DNA of 64,000 bases from Paenibacillus senegalimassiliensis (GCF_001486585.1 NZ_LN909043.1:125361-189360); one strand, 5' to 3'; positions 44,164-53,584 are shown, counted from the first letter of the stretch. The notes: a model not told the origin generated them from the letters alone. Translations and numbers: made by a program.

Positions 44164-44339
44164 TGTGTAGTCACCGAATTGTCATAAACAACGGGCGGGA
44201 TTCCGAGTATTTTTAAACATTTACGCGTTTTGATGTGATAAAGTTTATATCAAGAGGATGCAATCGCTAAAATATTTGCGAACTATTTGATATAGGCTAA
44301 TCCCAACTTAATACGATATGTAGGAGGATTGAATCGCGC

Positions 44340-45278
44340 GTGGACAAACCATTAAGTGTTCAGACTTCTGCGGAATCCGCTGCGTTGTCTGTTAGACCTA
44401 CTCCTCCGGGAGAAACGGCGACCTGGAGAGATTTCGTCGCTTTGACGAAGCCAGGCATATTACGCTCTAATTTGATTGCGGCCTTCGCTGGTTTCTGGCT
44501 GGCTTCCCGCTGGGAATTGGATATTTTCGGACTCATTGTCATGCTGGTTGGAACAGGACTGGTGATGGCGGCATCATGCGTATTTAATAATTACTTCGAT
44601 CGGGAAATGGATACCAAGATGGCCCGCACGAAGAACCGGGCGCTTCCGACAGGCAAGCTGGCGCCCAAGACGGTATTATGGTACGCATCCATTTTGGGGG
44701 CCGCGGGCCTTGTCGTACTATTTGCTTTCTCCGGGCCGCTTGCCGGCTTGTTTGGCATCATTGGCATGCTGGTATACGTGGTCGTGTACACGCTTTGGCT
44801 TAAGAGAACGTCTACCTGGAGTACCTCAATTGGGGCTATTTCGGGAGCTATGCCACCTGTAATCGGGTATGTGGCGGCCTCCGGCCAGATTGATTTGGGA
44901 GCGTGGATGTTATTTGCCTTATTATTCTTATGGCAGCCGCCGCATTTTTGGGCGCTAGGCATTCGCCGAACCGAAGAATACCGGGCAGCAGGCTTCCCGT
45001 TGCTTCCTGTCGTCAAGGGGATTCCCCGGACAAAGATACAGATGATTCCGTATCTGGTGTTGCTGTTGCCGATTCCCGTATTACTCTATGCATACAACTA
45101 CACCGGGATTTGGTTTTTGATCATTGGAGAGCTGCTCTCCGTGCTGTGGCTGCTGATGGCCCTGCAGGGATTCTGGGCCAAGGATAACGATGCGTGGGCC
45201 AGAAAGGTGTTCTTGTTCTCGGTTAACCATTTAACGATATGTCTGATTGTAATGATTCTGGATACGGTCAGATTGTGA
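44340..45278 (+). CDS. ctaB: Protoheme IX farnesyltransferase
   Basis: Membrane prenyltransferase that turns haem B into haem O for terminal oxidases. It has 312 residues with about eight spans. The first prenyl-diphosphate motif is NNYFDREMDTKMARTKNRALPTG (about residues 81 to 103), and a second aspartate-bearing region is less clear. GTG at 44340 follows AGGAGG, at long spacing. Immediate linkage to a SCO protein gene, after 13 bases, supports a role in cytochrome oxidase assembly. Confidence 0.94.
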   Translation: MDKPLSVQTSAESAALSVRPTPPGETATWRDFVALTKPGILRSNLIAAFAGFWLASRWELDIFGLIVMLVGTGLVMAASCVFNNYFDREMDTKMARTKNRALPTGKLAPKTVLWYASILGAAGLVVLFAFSGPLAGLFGIIGMLVYVVVYTLWLKRTSTWSTSIGAISGAMPPVIGYVAASGQIDLGAWMLFALLFLWQPPHFWALGIRRTEEYRAAGFPLLPVVKGIPRTKIQMIPYLVLLLPIPVLLYAYNYTGIWFLIIGELLSVLWLLMALQGFWAKDNDAWARKVFLFSVNHLTICLIVMILDTVRL

Positions 45279-45291
45279 TGGAGGTTGCGGG

Positions 45292-45891
45292 ATGACGGTT
45301 CTGGTGAAATACAAATGGAGTTGGATTCTGCTGGCGATTTGTGCGGTGTTGGCTGGTTACCTGCTATGGGACGCGTATGCTAAGCCCAAGCTGCCAGTCA
45401 TTCGGCCTGTCGCCGATTTCAGCATGGAGAACGTGGATGGTAGCACGGTGACGCTGGAGGATACTAACGGCAAGGTGCGGCTATTTTATTTCTTCTTCTC
45501 CAATTGCCCGGACGTCTGTCCGATTACTACCTTCAGGCTCAGTCAAGTTCAGGATATATTGAAGGAAAAGGATTTGTTTGGTCAGGATGCCTCTATCGTT
45601 TCGGTCACCTTTGACCCGGAGCGGGATACACTTGACAGCTTGAAAGCCTTCGGTGATAAGTTTAAGGCGGATTATAGTGGTTGGTACTTCCTGCGAGGGG
45701 ACCAGCAGCAAACGTTCGACTTGGCCATGGACTCATTCAAGATATTGATTGATCAGGACCAGGAGGGCAATTTTGTGCATATGGACCTGATCGGGCTGGT
45801 TGATCGCAAAGGGCAGCTTCGTGCCATTTACCGACCGGAAGCAACGCCACAGGAAATTGCCGATGGAGTTATGGGTTTAGTGCGGGAATAA
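45292..45891 (+). CDS. SCO1/SenC family copper-handling protein
   Basis: Membrane-anchored thioredoxin-fold protein of 199 residues that helps insert copper into the CuA site of cytochrome oxidase. An N-terminal span lies at about residues 9 to 25. The copper motif CPDVC is at about 70 to 74 and the distal His is in GNFVHMDLIGL. Bacillus YpmQ is the nearest named relative. It follows ctaB in the same operon. Confidence 0.92.
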   Translation: MTVLVKYKWSWILLAICAVLAGYLLWDAYAKPKLPVIRPVADFSMENVDGSTVTLEDTNGKVRLFYFFFSNCPDVCPITTFRLSQVQDILKEKDLFGQDASIVSVTFDPERDTLDSLKAFGDKFKADYSGWYFLRGDQQQTFDLAMDSFKILIDQDQEGNFVHMDLIGLVDRKGQLRAIYRPEATPQEIADGVMGLVRE

Positions 45892-45916
45892 CTGAATAGC
45901 AGGTGGTTGGACCTGA

Positions 45917-46261
45917 CTAGAAGGCCGGCGGAGGGTATAGAATATACTCCTCTAGCCCGGCCTTTTCCAGTTGGGCAATAATATATTCTTCCGGCGTTCC
46001 TTCTACCCCGGCATATCCTCGGCGGGTATAAATTTGCTGGGCCTCAGGAAAGGAGTCGCGGAGCACCCCGCGGATTCGCTTGCCGGAGGGATCGTTATCA
46101 AGAAATAGATACACCTCATCGTCTGCTACCTGTTTGCGCAACTTGTCCAGCTTCTCGTTGTTAAGAGTGCCAAAGGTGCAGTGAATACGGACCTCCTCGG
46201 TCAACAAACGCCGAACCTTGCTGCGGTCATTTTTCCCTTCTACAATAATGCTGATATTCAA
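45917..46261 (-). CDS. Small Toprim-domain protein
   Basis: A 114-residue protein consisting of one Toprim fold. The Glu is in ISIIVEGKNDRSKVRRLL (near residue 8), and the DxD is in VYLFLDNDPSGKRIRG (near residues 55 to 57). This resembles the catalytic core of RNase M5 and small primase-like proteins, but it is too short for M5. It may bind or cleave nucleic acid; the biological role is unknown. Confidence 0.75.
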   Translation of the reverse strand: MNISIIVEGKNDRSKVRRLLTEEVRIHCTFGTLNNEKLDKLRKQVADDEVYLFLDNDPSGKRIRGVLRDSFPEAQQIYTRRGYAGVEGTPEEYIIAQLEKAGLEEYILYPPPAF

Positions 46262-46445
46262 GATAGAGTCACCTCAAAATAGTTTAGTCATGGAGCCATG
46301 GGGCTATGCCCTTAGTTTATACTGCCGTCAGGTGGCGATGCAAAGCAGGGGGCTTTTTACATCCTCCCTCATTGCGCTATAATCTATAGAAGTACAGTGG
46401 GAAAGATTTGCTGGGACAAAAAAGACAGAAGAAAGTGGGTAGCTT

Positions 46446-47261
46446 GTGGAAGACTTGATATTGTGGCTTAAATATTTGATTTTAGGCGCTGTCCAGGGTG
46501 CGACAGAGCCCATCCCGGTATCATCCAGCGGCCATGTCATCATTGCCAAGAAGCTGCTGGGCATCGTAAACGAAGGCCTTTCATTCGAAATTTTGACGAA
46601 TACAGCTTCGCTACTGGCGATCATGTTCATTTACCGACAGGATATTGCCAGATTGTTCGTAAACGGCCTGGGTTATCTCAGAACACGAAAGCCTGAGTAC
46701 AAAGCGGACTTTATGTTTATCATTTACATTATCATTGGTACTCTTCCAGCCGTCATCGTTGGCATGTTGTTCAAGGATCAAATCGAAACCGTATTCTCTT
46801 CAGTTCACACGGTAGCGATTGCTTTGTTGGTCACAGGAGCAGCGTTATGGATCATTCGTAACCTTAGGGGGAGAAAGCGGGACGGCGATTTATCAGCCAA
46901 GGATGCGTTGCTGGTGGGCCTTGGGCAAGCCGTTGCCCTGATTCCAGGCATCAGCCGTTCGGGGGCCACGATCATTTCCTCCATTGCGGTGGGAATGAAG
47001 CAGGACACTGCCTTGAGATTTTCGTTCATGCTGTACATTCCGGTCAGCCTGGGTGGATTGGTGTTGGGGATTTCCGATATTGCCAGCGATTCAGCCAGCT
47101 CGGCGTTATTTGTGCCGTACCTTATCGCTTTCTTAACCACAATGGTCGTTACTTATTTTGCCATGAAGTGGTTTATGAACATTATGGCTAAAGGGAATTT
47201 GAAATATTTTGCTTATTACTGTTTTGTGGTGGGGATCTTGTTGCTCGTCTTCCAACTGTAG
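46446..47261 (+). CDS. uppP: Undecaprenyl-diphosphatase UppP/BacA
   Basis: Membrane enzyme that dephosphorylates undecaprenyl pyrophosphate and so recycles the cell-wall lipid carrier; extra copies give bacitracin resistance. It has 271 residues with about eight spans. The signature [22 protein letters not shown] (about residues 14 to 35) and the [10 protein letters not shown] motif (about 165 to 174) are present. GTG at 46446 is the start; its binding site is weak. A strong terminator follows. Confidence 0.93.
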   Translation: MEDLILWLKYLILGAVQGATEPIPVSSSGHVIIAKKLLGIVNEGLSFEILTNTASLLAIMFIYRQDIARLFVNGLGYLRTRKPEYKADFMFIIYIIIGTLPAVIVGMLFKDQIETVFSSVHTVAIALLVTGAALWIIRNLRGRKRDGDLSAKDALLVGLGQAVALIPGISRSGATIISSIAVGMKQDTALRFSFMLYIPVSLGGLVLGISDIASDSASSALFVPYLIAFLTTMVVTYFAMKWFMNIMAKGNLKYFAYYCFVVGILLLVFQL

Positions 47262-47285
47262 TGTTTGTTGGCAAATTGTATTGAC

Positions 47286-47318
47286 AAAAAGCGCCTCTTG
47301 TTGCAGAGGGGCTTTTTT
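47286..47318 (+). terminator. Terminator of uppP
   Basis: AAAAAGCGCCTCT pairs with AGAGGGGCTTTTTT around TGTTGC, with one mismatch. Confidence 0.8.
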
Positions 47319-47369
47319 GTATGCGAAGAATTTCATCTCAAAATTAAAGAAAAATTTTTAAAAAAATAA

Positions 47370-47440
47370 TTATCAACAAGCTTAAGCAGCAGCAGAGGCT
47401 TGTCTGATGCGAGGTTGGCGAATTTTCCACATTATCCACA
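47370..47440 (+). promoter_or_regulatory. DnaA boxes upstream of the nrd operon
   Basis: A perfect DnaA box TTATCCACA lies at 47432 to 47440, and a one-mismatch relative TTATCAACA at 47370 to 47378. Ribonucleotide reductase genes are known DnaA targets in several bacteria, so replication-linked control is plausible. Confidence 0.5.
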
Positions 47441-47474
47441 AGTGGGACAAGCTGTATTTAGGTGTTTTTCAGGA

Positions 47475-47528
47475 TTGACAATACTATATATAGGTATTAA
47501 ATTAATTAAATACAACAATATGTTGTTT
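47475..47528 (+). promoter_or_regulatory. nrd promoter with two NrdR-like boxes
   Basis: TTGACA (47475 to 47480) and TAAATT (47498 to 47503) are 17 bases apart. The core CTATATATAG (47484 to 47493) matches the NrdR consensus core CWATATATWG perfectly and fills the spacer. CAATATGTTG (47516 to 47525) matches 9 of 10 and lies 32 bases downstream, the spacing expected for paired NrdR boxes. Confidence 0.75.
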
Positions 47529-47592
47529 CTGACGAGTTGAAATCATCAAATATAGTTATAGAAAAGATGATAGGAAAAGTGAGGGAGTAACG

Positions 47593-47952
47593 ATGCTGAT
47601 TGCGTACGATTCCAAGACGGGCAACGTGAAACGGTTCATTCAGAAGCTGGGTTGTCCTGCGGTGCAAATCAATGAGGACATGACGCTGGAAGAGCCGTTT
47701 GTACTGATTACATATACGACCGGGTTTGGACAGGTACCTACAAAGGTGTCGGCTTTTCTGGAGAATAATTATAAGCGACTGCTTGGCGTAGCTGCCAGCG
47801 GTAACCGTAATTGGGGTGAGAAGTTTGCGAAGAGCGCGGATTTGATCTCGGAGCGCTATCAGGTGCCTATCGTGGCCAAATTCGAACTTTCTGGAACCAA
47901 GCGGGATGCGGAAAATTTTATGCAGGAGGTGAGCCGGGTTGCGGCATATTGA
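47593..47952 (+). CDS. nrdI: NrdI flavodoxin-like protein
   Basis: FMN protein that supplies oxidant to assemble the manganese-tyrosyl radical of NrdF. It has 119 residues. MLIAYDSKTGNVKRFI starts the flavodoxin fold, TYTTGFGQVP and AASGNRNWGEKFAKSADLI are the FMN loops typical of NrdI. The ATG follows GTGAGGGAG. The stop codon lies 14 bases inside the start of nrdE. Confidence 0.93.
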   Translation: MLIAYDSKTGNVKRFIQKLGCPAVQINEDMTLEEPFVLITYTTGFGQVPTKVSAFLENNYKRLLGVAASGNRNWGEKFAKSADLISERYQVPIVAKFELSGTKRDAENFMQEVSRVAAY

Positions 47953-50023
47953 ACTTAACAACTTATTGATGCAACGGGACGCAGACGGGTTCTTCCAGTT
48001 GGATAAGGACCGGGAAGCTGTTGCCGAATTTATGGAGGAAGTAGCGCGTAAGAGCATGACCTTCCTGACTGCCACCGATAAGGTGCGTTACATGATTGAC
48101 AACGACTACTATGAGAACGTGCTAGGCCAATATACGGCTGAAGAAGTCGAGCATGTATACAGCATCACCCACAGCTATAACTTCGAATTCCCTTCTTATA
48201 TGGCAGCATCGAAATTTTATAACGACTATGCATTGAAAACGAATGACAAATCGATGTTCCTCGAACATTATCCCGATCGGGTAGCTATTGTGGCGCTTTA
48301 TCTGGGACGAGGAAATGCAGATACAGCCAGCTTGCTGGCACGCTCTATGATGGAGCAACGGCTTCAACCGGCAACCCCGACGTTCCTCAATGCAGGTAAA
48401 AGCCGCCGCGGCGAGATGGTCTCCTGCTTCCTGCTGGAGATGGATGATTCCCTGAATTCGATCAACTACGTGCTGAATACATGCATGCAGTTGTCCAAGA
48501 TTGGCGGCGGGGTAGCGGTCAACCTGTCAAAGCTGCGTGGACGTGGCGAAGCTATCAAAGGCGTTGAGGGTGCAGCCAAAGGCATTATGCCGGTCTTGAA
48601 GCTGATGGAGGATGCTTTCTCTTACGCGGATCAAATGGGGCAACGTAAGGGTTCTGGTGCCGGGTATTACAATATCTTTGGCTGGGACGTTGCTGAATTC
48701 CTGGATAGTAAAAAAATTAACGCCGATGAGCGGATTCGCCTTAAGACGCTCTCCATCGGCCTGATTGTGCCAAATCGTTTCTACGAACTAGCCAAGGCTA
48801 ACGAGCCGCTTCATGTGTTTGGCCCTTATAGTGTATATAAAGCTTATGGTACGCATCTGGATGACATGGATCTTGATGTAATGTATGACACGCTGCTTGC
48901 CGACAGTAGGGTTAAGAAAAGAAAGCTGATGAGCGCGCGGGACATGCTGACCAAGATTGCCATGACTCAGTTGGAGTCCGGTTATCCATATATTATGAAC
49001 AAGAGCAATGCGAACAATCAGCACGCCTTGAAGCGGGTAGGTCAAGTGAAGATGTCCAACCTGTGCACAGAAATCTTCCAATTGCAAGAAACATCAGAGA
49101 TTCTGGATTATGGCAAGGAAGACATGATTCGTCGCGATATTAGCTGTAACCTGGCATCCTTGAATATTGTGAACGTAATGGAACGGCAGAAAATTCGCGA
49201 GTCTGTGCATGAGGGTATGGTTGCTTTGACGGCCGTCAGCGATATGACGAGTGTATCCAATGCTCCGGGTGTAGCCAAGGCGAACCGGGAAATGCATTCC
49301 GTAGGACTTGGTGTTATGAACCTGCATGGCTACCTGGCGAAGAACAAGATTCCTTATGAGAGTGAAACGGCTCGGGACTTTGCCCGCACCTTCTTCATGA
49401 TGATGAACTACTACTCCCTGGAGAAGAGCATGGAGATTGCCACGCAAACGGGTGAAATCTTCGCAGGCTTCGAGGAATCGGAATATGCGACAGGCGAATA
49501 CTTCGATCGTTATCTGAACACGGACTATCGTCCACTTACCGAACGGGCAGCCGGGCTGTTCGCCGGAATGGAAATTCCATCGCCGCAAGATTGGGCGAAG
49601 CTGAAAGAAAACGTGATGAAGCATGGACTGTACCATGCCTATCGATTGGCTATTGCGCCAACGGCTAGCATCTCGTACATTCAAAATGCAACCTCGAGCG
49701 TTATGCCTGTGGTAGAGCAAATTGAAACCCGGACTTATGCAAATTCGACTACTTATTATCCTATGCCTTATCTAAGTGCAGAGAATATTTTCTTCTATAA
49801 ATCAGCGTATCAAATGGATCAACTCAAGGTCATTGACCTGATTGCGGAAATTGCCCCGCATATTGACCAAGGTATTTCGACGATTCTGCATGTGAACAGC
49901 AATGTGACGACTCGCCAACTGGCGCGTTACTATCTGTATGCAGCGCACAAAGGCCTTAAGTCATTGTACTATACGCGTACGAAGAATTTATCCGTTGAGG
50001 AATGCCTGACCTGCTCGGTGTAA
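47939..50023 (+). CDS. nrdE: Class Ib ribonucleotide reductase, alpha subunit
   Basis: Catalytic subunit that reduces ribonucleoside diphosphates. It has 694 residues. NrdE marks are PATPTFLNAGKSRRGEMVSCFLLE with the first active-site Cys, NLCTEIFQLQE with the radical Cys, and NPGS-like loops in between. The C-terminal CLTCSV supplies the redox Cys pair. The start is TTG at 47939 after GGAGGTGA, inside nrdI. No intein or intron is visible. Confidence 0.96.
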   Translation: MRHIELNNLLMQRDADGFFQLDKDREAVAEFMEEVARKSMTFLTATDKVRYMIDNDYYENVLGQYTAEEVEHVYSITHSYNFEFPSYMAASKFYNDYALKTNDKSMFLEHYPDRVAIVALYLGRGNADTASLLARSMMEQRLQPATPTFLNAGKSRRGEMVSCFLLEMDDSLNSINYVLNTCMQLSKIGGGVAVNLSKLRGRGEAIKGVEGAAKGIMPVLKLMEDAFSYADQMGQRKGSGAGYYNIFGWDVAEFLDSKKINADERIRLKTLSIGLIVPNRFYELAKANEPLHVFGPYSVYKAYGTHLDDMDLDVMYDTLLADSRVKKRKLMSARDMLTKIAMTQLESGYPYIMNKSNANNQHALKRVGQVKMSNLCTEIFQLQETSEILDYGKEDMIRRDISCNLASLNIVNVMERQKIRESVHEGMVALTAVSDMTSVSNAPGVAKANREMHSVGLGVMNLHGYLAKNKIPYESETARDFARTFFMMMNYYSLEKSMEIATQTGEIFAGFEESEYATGEYFDRYLNTDYRPLTERAAGLFAGMEIPSPQDWAKLKENVMKHGLYHAYRLAIAPTASISYIQNATSSVMPVVEQIETRTYANSTTYYPMPYLSAENIFFYKSAYQMDQLKVIDLIAEIAPHIDQGISTILHVNSNVTTRQLARYYLYAAHKGLKSLYYTRTKNLSVEECLTCSV

Positions 50024-50051
50024 ATAAAAAAGGAAGACTTGAAAGGGATGA

Positions 50052-51020
50052 ATGACGGAGATGTGTGCGATACAAGCAGTCAACTGGAATCGTCCCGACG
50101 ATGATTTCACGATGATGTTCTGGAATCAGAATATCATGCAATTCTGGACAGATGATGAAATTCCTTTGTCGGATGACAAGATGTCTTGGATGACCTTGAA
50201 TCCTGAAGAGAAGGATGCCTATATGAAAGTGCTGGGCGGCTTGACCTTGCTCGATACGATTCAAGGTGGCGTAGGTATGCCACAAATTATGGAGCATGTG
50301 GACGGCTTGCAGCGTAAGGCGGTACTCGGCTTCATGGGCATGATGGAGCAAATTCATGCCAAGTCGTACAGTAGTATCTTCACGACGCTGGCCTCCAATG
50401 AGGAGATTGATGAGATCTTCCGTTGGGTGGAGCAGAATCCTATGCTGCAAACAAAGGCGGAGACCATTCGCCAATACTACACTAACATTAATTCTCCACG
50501 TGAGTTATATCTGGCTATGGCGGCTTCTGTGCTGCTGGAAAGCTATCTGTTCTACAGTGGCTTCTTCTACCCGCTCTACTTGGCGGGACAAGGTAAAATG
50601 ACCTCCAGCGGAGAAATTATCGACCTGATCCTGCGGGATGAAAGCATCCATGGCGTATATGTTGGTGTGCTAGCGCAAGAAGTCTTCGCGCAACTGGATG
50701 AGGACGAGCAGAAGGATGTTCAGGAGACGCTCGAAGGGCTGTTGCATTACTTGCATGCCAATGAAGAGCGTTATACTGAGCAAATCTATGCGCAAATCGG
50801 ACTGGTTGATGAAGTGAAGGCATTCCTTCGCTACAATGCCAACAAGGCGTTCATGAACCTGGGTCTGGAGCCTCCGTTTGAGGATGAGGAGATCAATCCA
50901 ATCGTACTGAACGGAATCCGTACGGAAACGAAGCAGCATGACTTCTTCTCCAAGAAGGGTAATGGCTATGTGAAGGCGCTGAACGTAGAGCCATTGATTG
51001 ACGAGGATTTCAACTTCTAA
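50052..51020 (+). CDS. nrdF: Class Ib ribonucleotide reductase, beta subunit
   Basis: Radical-generating subunit with a dimanganese or diiron site, 322 residues. Metal ligands are seen in TLLDTIQGGVGMPQIMEHVD (Asp and Glu/His), MMEQIHAKSYSSIF (Glu and His) and LILRDESIHGVYVG (Glu and His). NDKxxLxNPxE-like sequence opens the chain (SWMTLNPEEKDAYMKVLGGL). The ATG at 50052 follows GAAAGGG. It ends the nrdIEF operon, with a strong terminator behind. Confidence 0.96.
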   Translation: MTEMCAIQAVNWNRPDDDFTMMFWNQNIMQFWTDDEIPLSDDKMSWMTLNPEEKDAYMKVLGGLTLLDTIQGGVGMPQIMEHVDGLQRKAVLGFMGMMEQIHAKSYSSIFTTLASNEEIDEIFRWVEQNPMLQTKAETIRQYYTNINSPRELYLAMAASVLLESYLFYSGFFYPLYLAGQGKMTSSGEIIDLILRDESIHGVYVGVLAQEVFAQLDEDEQKDVQETLEGLLHYLHANEERYTEQIYAQIGLVDEVKAFLRYNANKAFMNLGLEPPFEDEEINPIVLNGIRTETKQHDFFSKKGNGYVKALNVEPLIDEDFNF

Positions 51021-51036
51021 AAGTAAACATAAATAG

Positions 51037-51076
51037 AACAGGGTGCAATCGCATGTCGCGATTGCACCCTGTTTCT
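51037..51076. terminator. Bidirectional terminator after nrdF
   Basis: A perfect 16-bp stem, AACAGGGTGCAATCGC with GCGATTGCACCCTGTT, serves nrdF and the converging beta-lactamase-type gene. Confidence 0.85.
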
Positions 51077-51092
51077 GTTCTGACAACTGAAG

Positions 51093-53177
51093 TTACGGTG
51101 TAGTCAGGGAGACAGTGAATACGGCTCCTGGGTCACCGATGAAGGCAATACTTCCTTCCTCCGGCAGCGTTACTTCACCGCTACCATGAACAACCGAGAA
51201 GCTAACGCATAGGCCGCTTTCGTCATACACGGCATAGGCTGCTTCGTTAGGAAGGTTAACGGTCATTGTTTTACCTGCAGCTTCAGCAGGGATGGTGTAC
51301 CAGCGCACCGTCTCGTCGGACTTAAGGGTAGCCAAAGACTGATGCCCGGCATAAAGTGGCTTCAACGCATCCTCGCTAATATAAGAAGAGCCTGCGGCCT
51401 CCAAATATTCGGTTCCGTTCTTGTTAAGGAAACGGTATTCCGCCGTATCCCGACTACCTACTGCTGGAATCTGATGTTGGCTCTTCGCCGTGTCTGGTCC
51501 CAGAATCGGCTTGTCTATCCAATAGCCGGGCAAGGCGTCAGGGAGAAGATCAACACCCAGGATGGGTTCCATCACAAAGTAAATAATGGAGCTATATTTC
51601 TCGGATACGAGATAATAAGTTTTTCCTTCACGTTGCTCCCAGGCTTTAGCTGTTTCAGGAGAGATCTCCTGCTCCTCGAGCTTCTCGGCCGAGTAAAGAT
51701 TCACCGCCAGTTGGCCCAGTTCCGGAACGGTCGCATACTGTCTCTCCCAGAGATAGGTACGTCCGTTATCTTCCTCAACGAAACTCAATTTGGCTGCTCC
51801 GTCCGCACTGACAAAGTCGCCATTTCCGACATGAATCAGCTTCTGTTCAGGTGCTTCAGGTGCTGCTGGTTGAGTGATGGACAAGGCTCCTTCTGCTACT
51901 TTGAGATAATACAATTGATTGGAGCTTCCATAGTAGCCTGTGTAAGCTTCCAGTTCCTTCGGCAAATCAGCTTGTACCGGAGTGCCGAAGCTCTTGGCGG
52001 GCTTCCATTCTTTAATCGTTCCCTTCTCCTTCAAGGCATGGAGAAGCATTTCGTTTGCGAGCAGTTGGTTTGTGCTGCTGGAGCCTCCTGAGGATAGAAC
52101 CGCAGCCGCCATATTATGCTCTGGCAGTACGATCAGGGAGGCATGATACATCAGGGTATCTCCTCCTTTGACCAGAGCTTTGATGCCATAATCATTAAAA
52201 GGGAAGGCCTTCACGCTATCCCAGCCTAATCCGAAGTTCAGGACGCTATCGGCTTCAGGCGCCCATATTCCCTTCCGGTATTCAGATTCTCCCATGGCTT
52301 TCAGCGATGGCTCGGAGAGAATGCCTGCTTCCCCGGTAAATACGGAGGCGAAGGTGACGAGGTCCTCGGCTGTGGAATAAATGCCTCCAGTCCCGATGGC
52401 ATTAACCGTTTCGTTTGGAAGTTGCTCTGGATAGGTAGGTAAATAGAGCGCCGCCAATTCCTCCGGCTCAAGACCGTCTTGTGGGGTTTGCGTATGGTTC
52501 AGCTTCAGCGGCTCTGTGAAATGCTGATGAACAAAAGAGGTGAAATCTGTACCACTTACCCGTTCTACTAAAATTTCGGCCAAAGTAAATCCATCATTAC
52601 AATAGACTGAGAATGCGCCAGGATCGGCCTTGAGGGACTGGCCGGAGAGTTGCTCCAGCAAAGTATCGTGGGCATAAGTATCATTATCCTCGAACAAGAA
52701 GGCATTGGTCAGGCTGGAGCCTTGCAGTCCGGAAGAATGATTTAGCAGCATTCTAGGGGTAATCTGCTTGTAGCGGTCATCTTTCATTTTGAACTCCGCT
52801 ATGTACTGCGTAAGCGGGGTATCGAGAGAAATCTTGCCCTGTTCCACGAGCTTCATTACAGCGGCAGTAGTAAACATTTTACTGGTTGAGCCAATGCCGT
52901 AAGTGGTATCTTTGGTCAACGGCACTTGACCTTCAATGTCATTTATACCGGATTGGCCTGAAACAATGATCTCTCCGTTGTCGATCAAGGCATATTGAAT
53001 ACTGGTCGTACCGTAAGTATCTGTTAAAAGTGCTGCTTTCTCGGCGGCAATTGCGGAAAGCTCGGTCGGTTGCGCTCCATCAGGAATCGCCTCTGCACCT
53101 GCAGCCAATGCTCCGCTAGGTAAAATTAATGAAATCATAAGCAGAAAAGCCGGGAAAATCGTCCGTTTATTCCTCAA
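51093..53177 (-). CDS. Secreted serine hydrolase, class C beta-lactamase/PBP-like
   Basis: A 694-residue exported protein. The signal peptide (TIFPAFLLMISLILPSGALAAG) ends near residue 26. The beta-lactamase fold covers about residues 45 to 400: the active-site motif is STSK in YGIGSTSKMFT (about 93 to 103), and the Tyr motif is YCN in FSVYCNDGFTLAEIL. The C-terminal 290 residues contain a lipocalin-like stretch (LEAYTGYYGSSNQLYYLKV) and further beta repeats. True beta-lactamase activity is not implied; such proteins are often peptidases or esterases. The start is TTG at 53177 after AAGGAGG. Confidence 0.85.
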   Translation of the reverse strand: MRNKRTIFPAFLLMISLILPSGALAAGAEAIPDGAQPTELSAIAAEKAALLTDTYGTTSIQYALIDNGEIIVSGQSGINDIEGQVPLTKDTTYGIGSTSKMFTTAAVMKLVEQGKISLDTPLTQYIAEFKMKDDRYKQITPRMLLNHSSGLQGSSLTNAFLFEDNDTYAHDTLLEQLSGQSLKADPGAFSVYCNDGFTLAEILVERVSGTDFTSFVHQHFTEPLKLNHTQTPQDGLEPEELAALYLPTYPEQLPNETVNAIGTGGIYSTAEDLVTFASVFTGEAGILSEPSLKAMGESEYRKGIWAPEADSVLNFGLGWDSVKAFPFNDYGIKALVKGGDTLMYHASLIVLPEHNMAAAVLSSGGSSSTNQLLANEMLLHALKEKGTIKEWKPAKSFGTPVQADLPKELEAYTGYYGSSNQLYYLKVAEGALSITQPAAPEAPEQKLIHVGNGDFVSADGAAKLSFVEEDNGRTYLWERQYATVPELGQLAVNLYSAEKLEEQEISPETAKAWEQREGKTYYLVSEKYSSIIYFVMEPILGVDLLPDALPGYWIDKPILGPDTAKSQHQIPAVGSRDTAEYRFLNKNGTEYLEAAGSSYISEDALKPLYAGHQSLATLKSDETVRWYTIPAEAAGKTMTVNLPNEAAYAVYDESGLCVSFSVVHGSGEVTLPEEGSIAFIGDPGAVFTVSLTTP

Positions 53178-53261
53178 ACCTAAGACCTCCTTAAAATGGG
53201 TTGTATAAAGTAGTACGAATTTGGGAACTAGTGGTTCCGCTAATACGGCATATAAATAAAG

Positions 53262-53298
53262 GAAAAACACAAACCGGCCTGCCGATAGTGGCAGACCG
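53262..53298 (-). terminator. Terminator of the YjcZ-like gene
   Basis: On the minus strand CGGTCTGCC pairs with GGCAGGCCG, with one mismatch, followed by GTTTGTGTTTTT. It lies just after the small gene at 53327. Confidence 0.6.
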
Positions 53299-53326
53299 AG
53301 TTGAGTTGAATCATCATATTGCTGGT

Positions 53327-53452
53327 TTAGAACAGAGGAGTGCGGAGAATGATGACGAGCAAAATGTACAAAACCAGGATTGCTCCTGTTGATGTCCATG
53401 CACCATAGCCAGGAACTACAGGGCCTGGTCCACAATTATCAATAGCACCCAT
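53327..53452 (-). CDS. YjcZ-like small sporulation membrane protein
   Basis: A 41-residue peptide. The N-terminus is Gly/Pro-rich with one Cys (GAIDNCGPGP), and residues 22 to 36 form a membrane segment (TGAILVLYILLVIIL). Layout and length match YjcZ-type spore peptides, which have a Gly/Cys/Tyr-rich head and a C-terminal FxLIVVLFILLII-like span. The ATG at 53452 follows GGGGTGA, and a terminator follows. A partial sigma-K-like element (CATAAGATG) lies upstream. The gene is easy to miss because of its size. Confidence 0.68.
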   Translation of the reverse strand: MGAIDNCGPGPVVPGYGAWTSTGAILVLYILLVIILRTPLF

Positions 53453-53584
53453 TCGTGTTCACCCCACTTTCTGATTGGTCGGTGATTACACGATCATCTT
53501 ATGTAGGGCGTCGTCCCGTGCCCTGTGCGGCTGCCTAAGCCAAGCAAAATTGTCATGTTGATGGTGGCAGTCAAGGGTGGGGGC

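Noticed and set aside
47506..48075. A 189-codon minus-strand frame over nrdI
   Set aside because: It is antisense to nrdI and the beginning of nrdE, with no start signal or protein-like pattern.
49094..49720. A 208-codon minus-strand frame inside nrdE
   Set aside because: It is a shadow of nrdE with His/Arg-rich composition and no binding site.
51093..53177. Annotation of the serine hydrolase as a resistance beta-lactamase
   Set aside because: The SxxK and YxN motifs are shared with many non-resistance peptidases and esterases, and the long C-terminal extension argues against a simple beta-lactamase.
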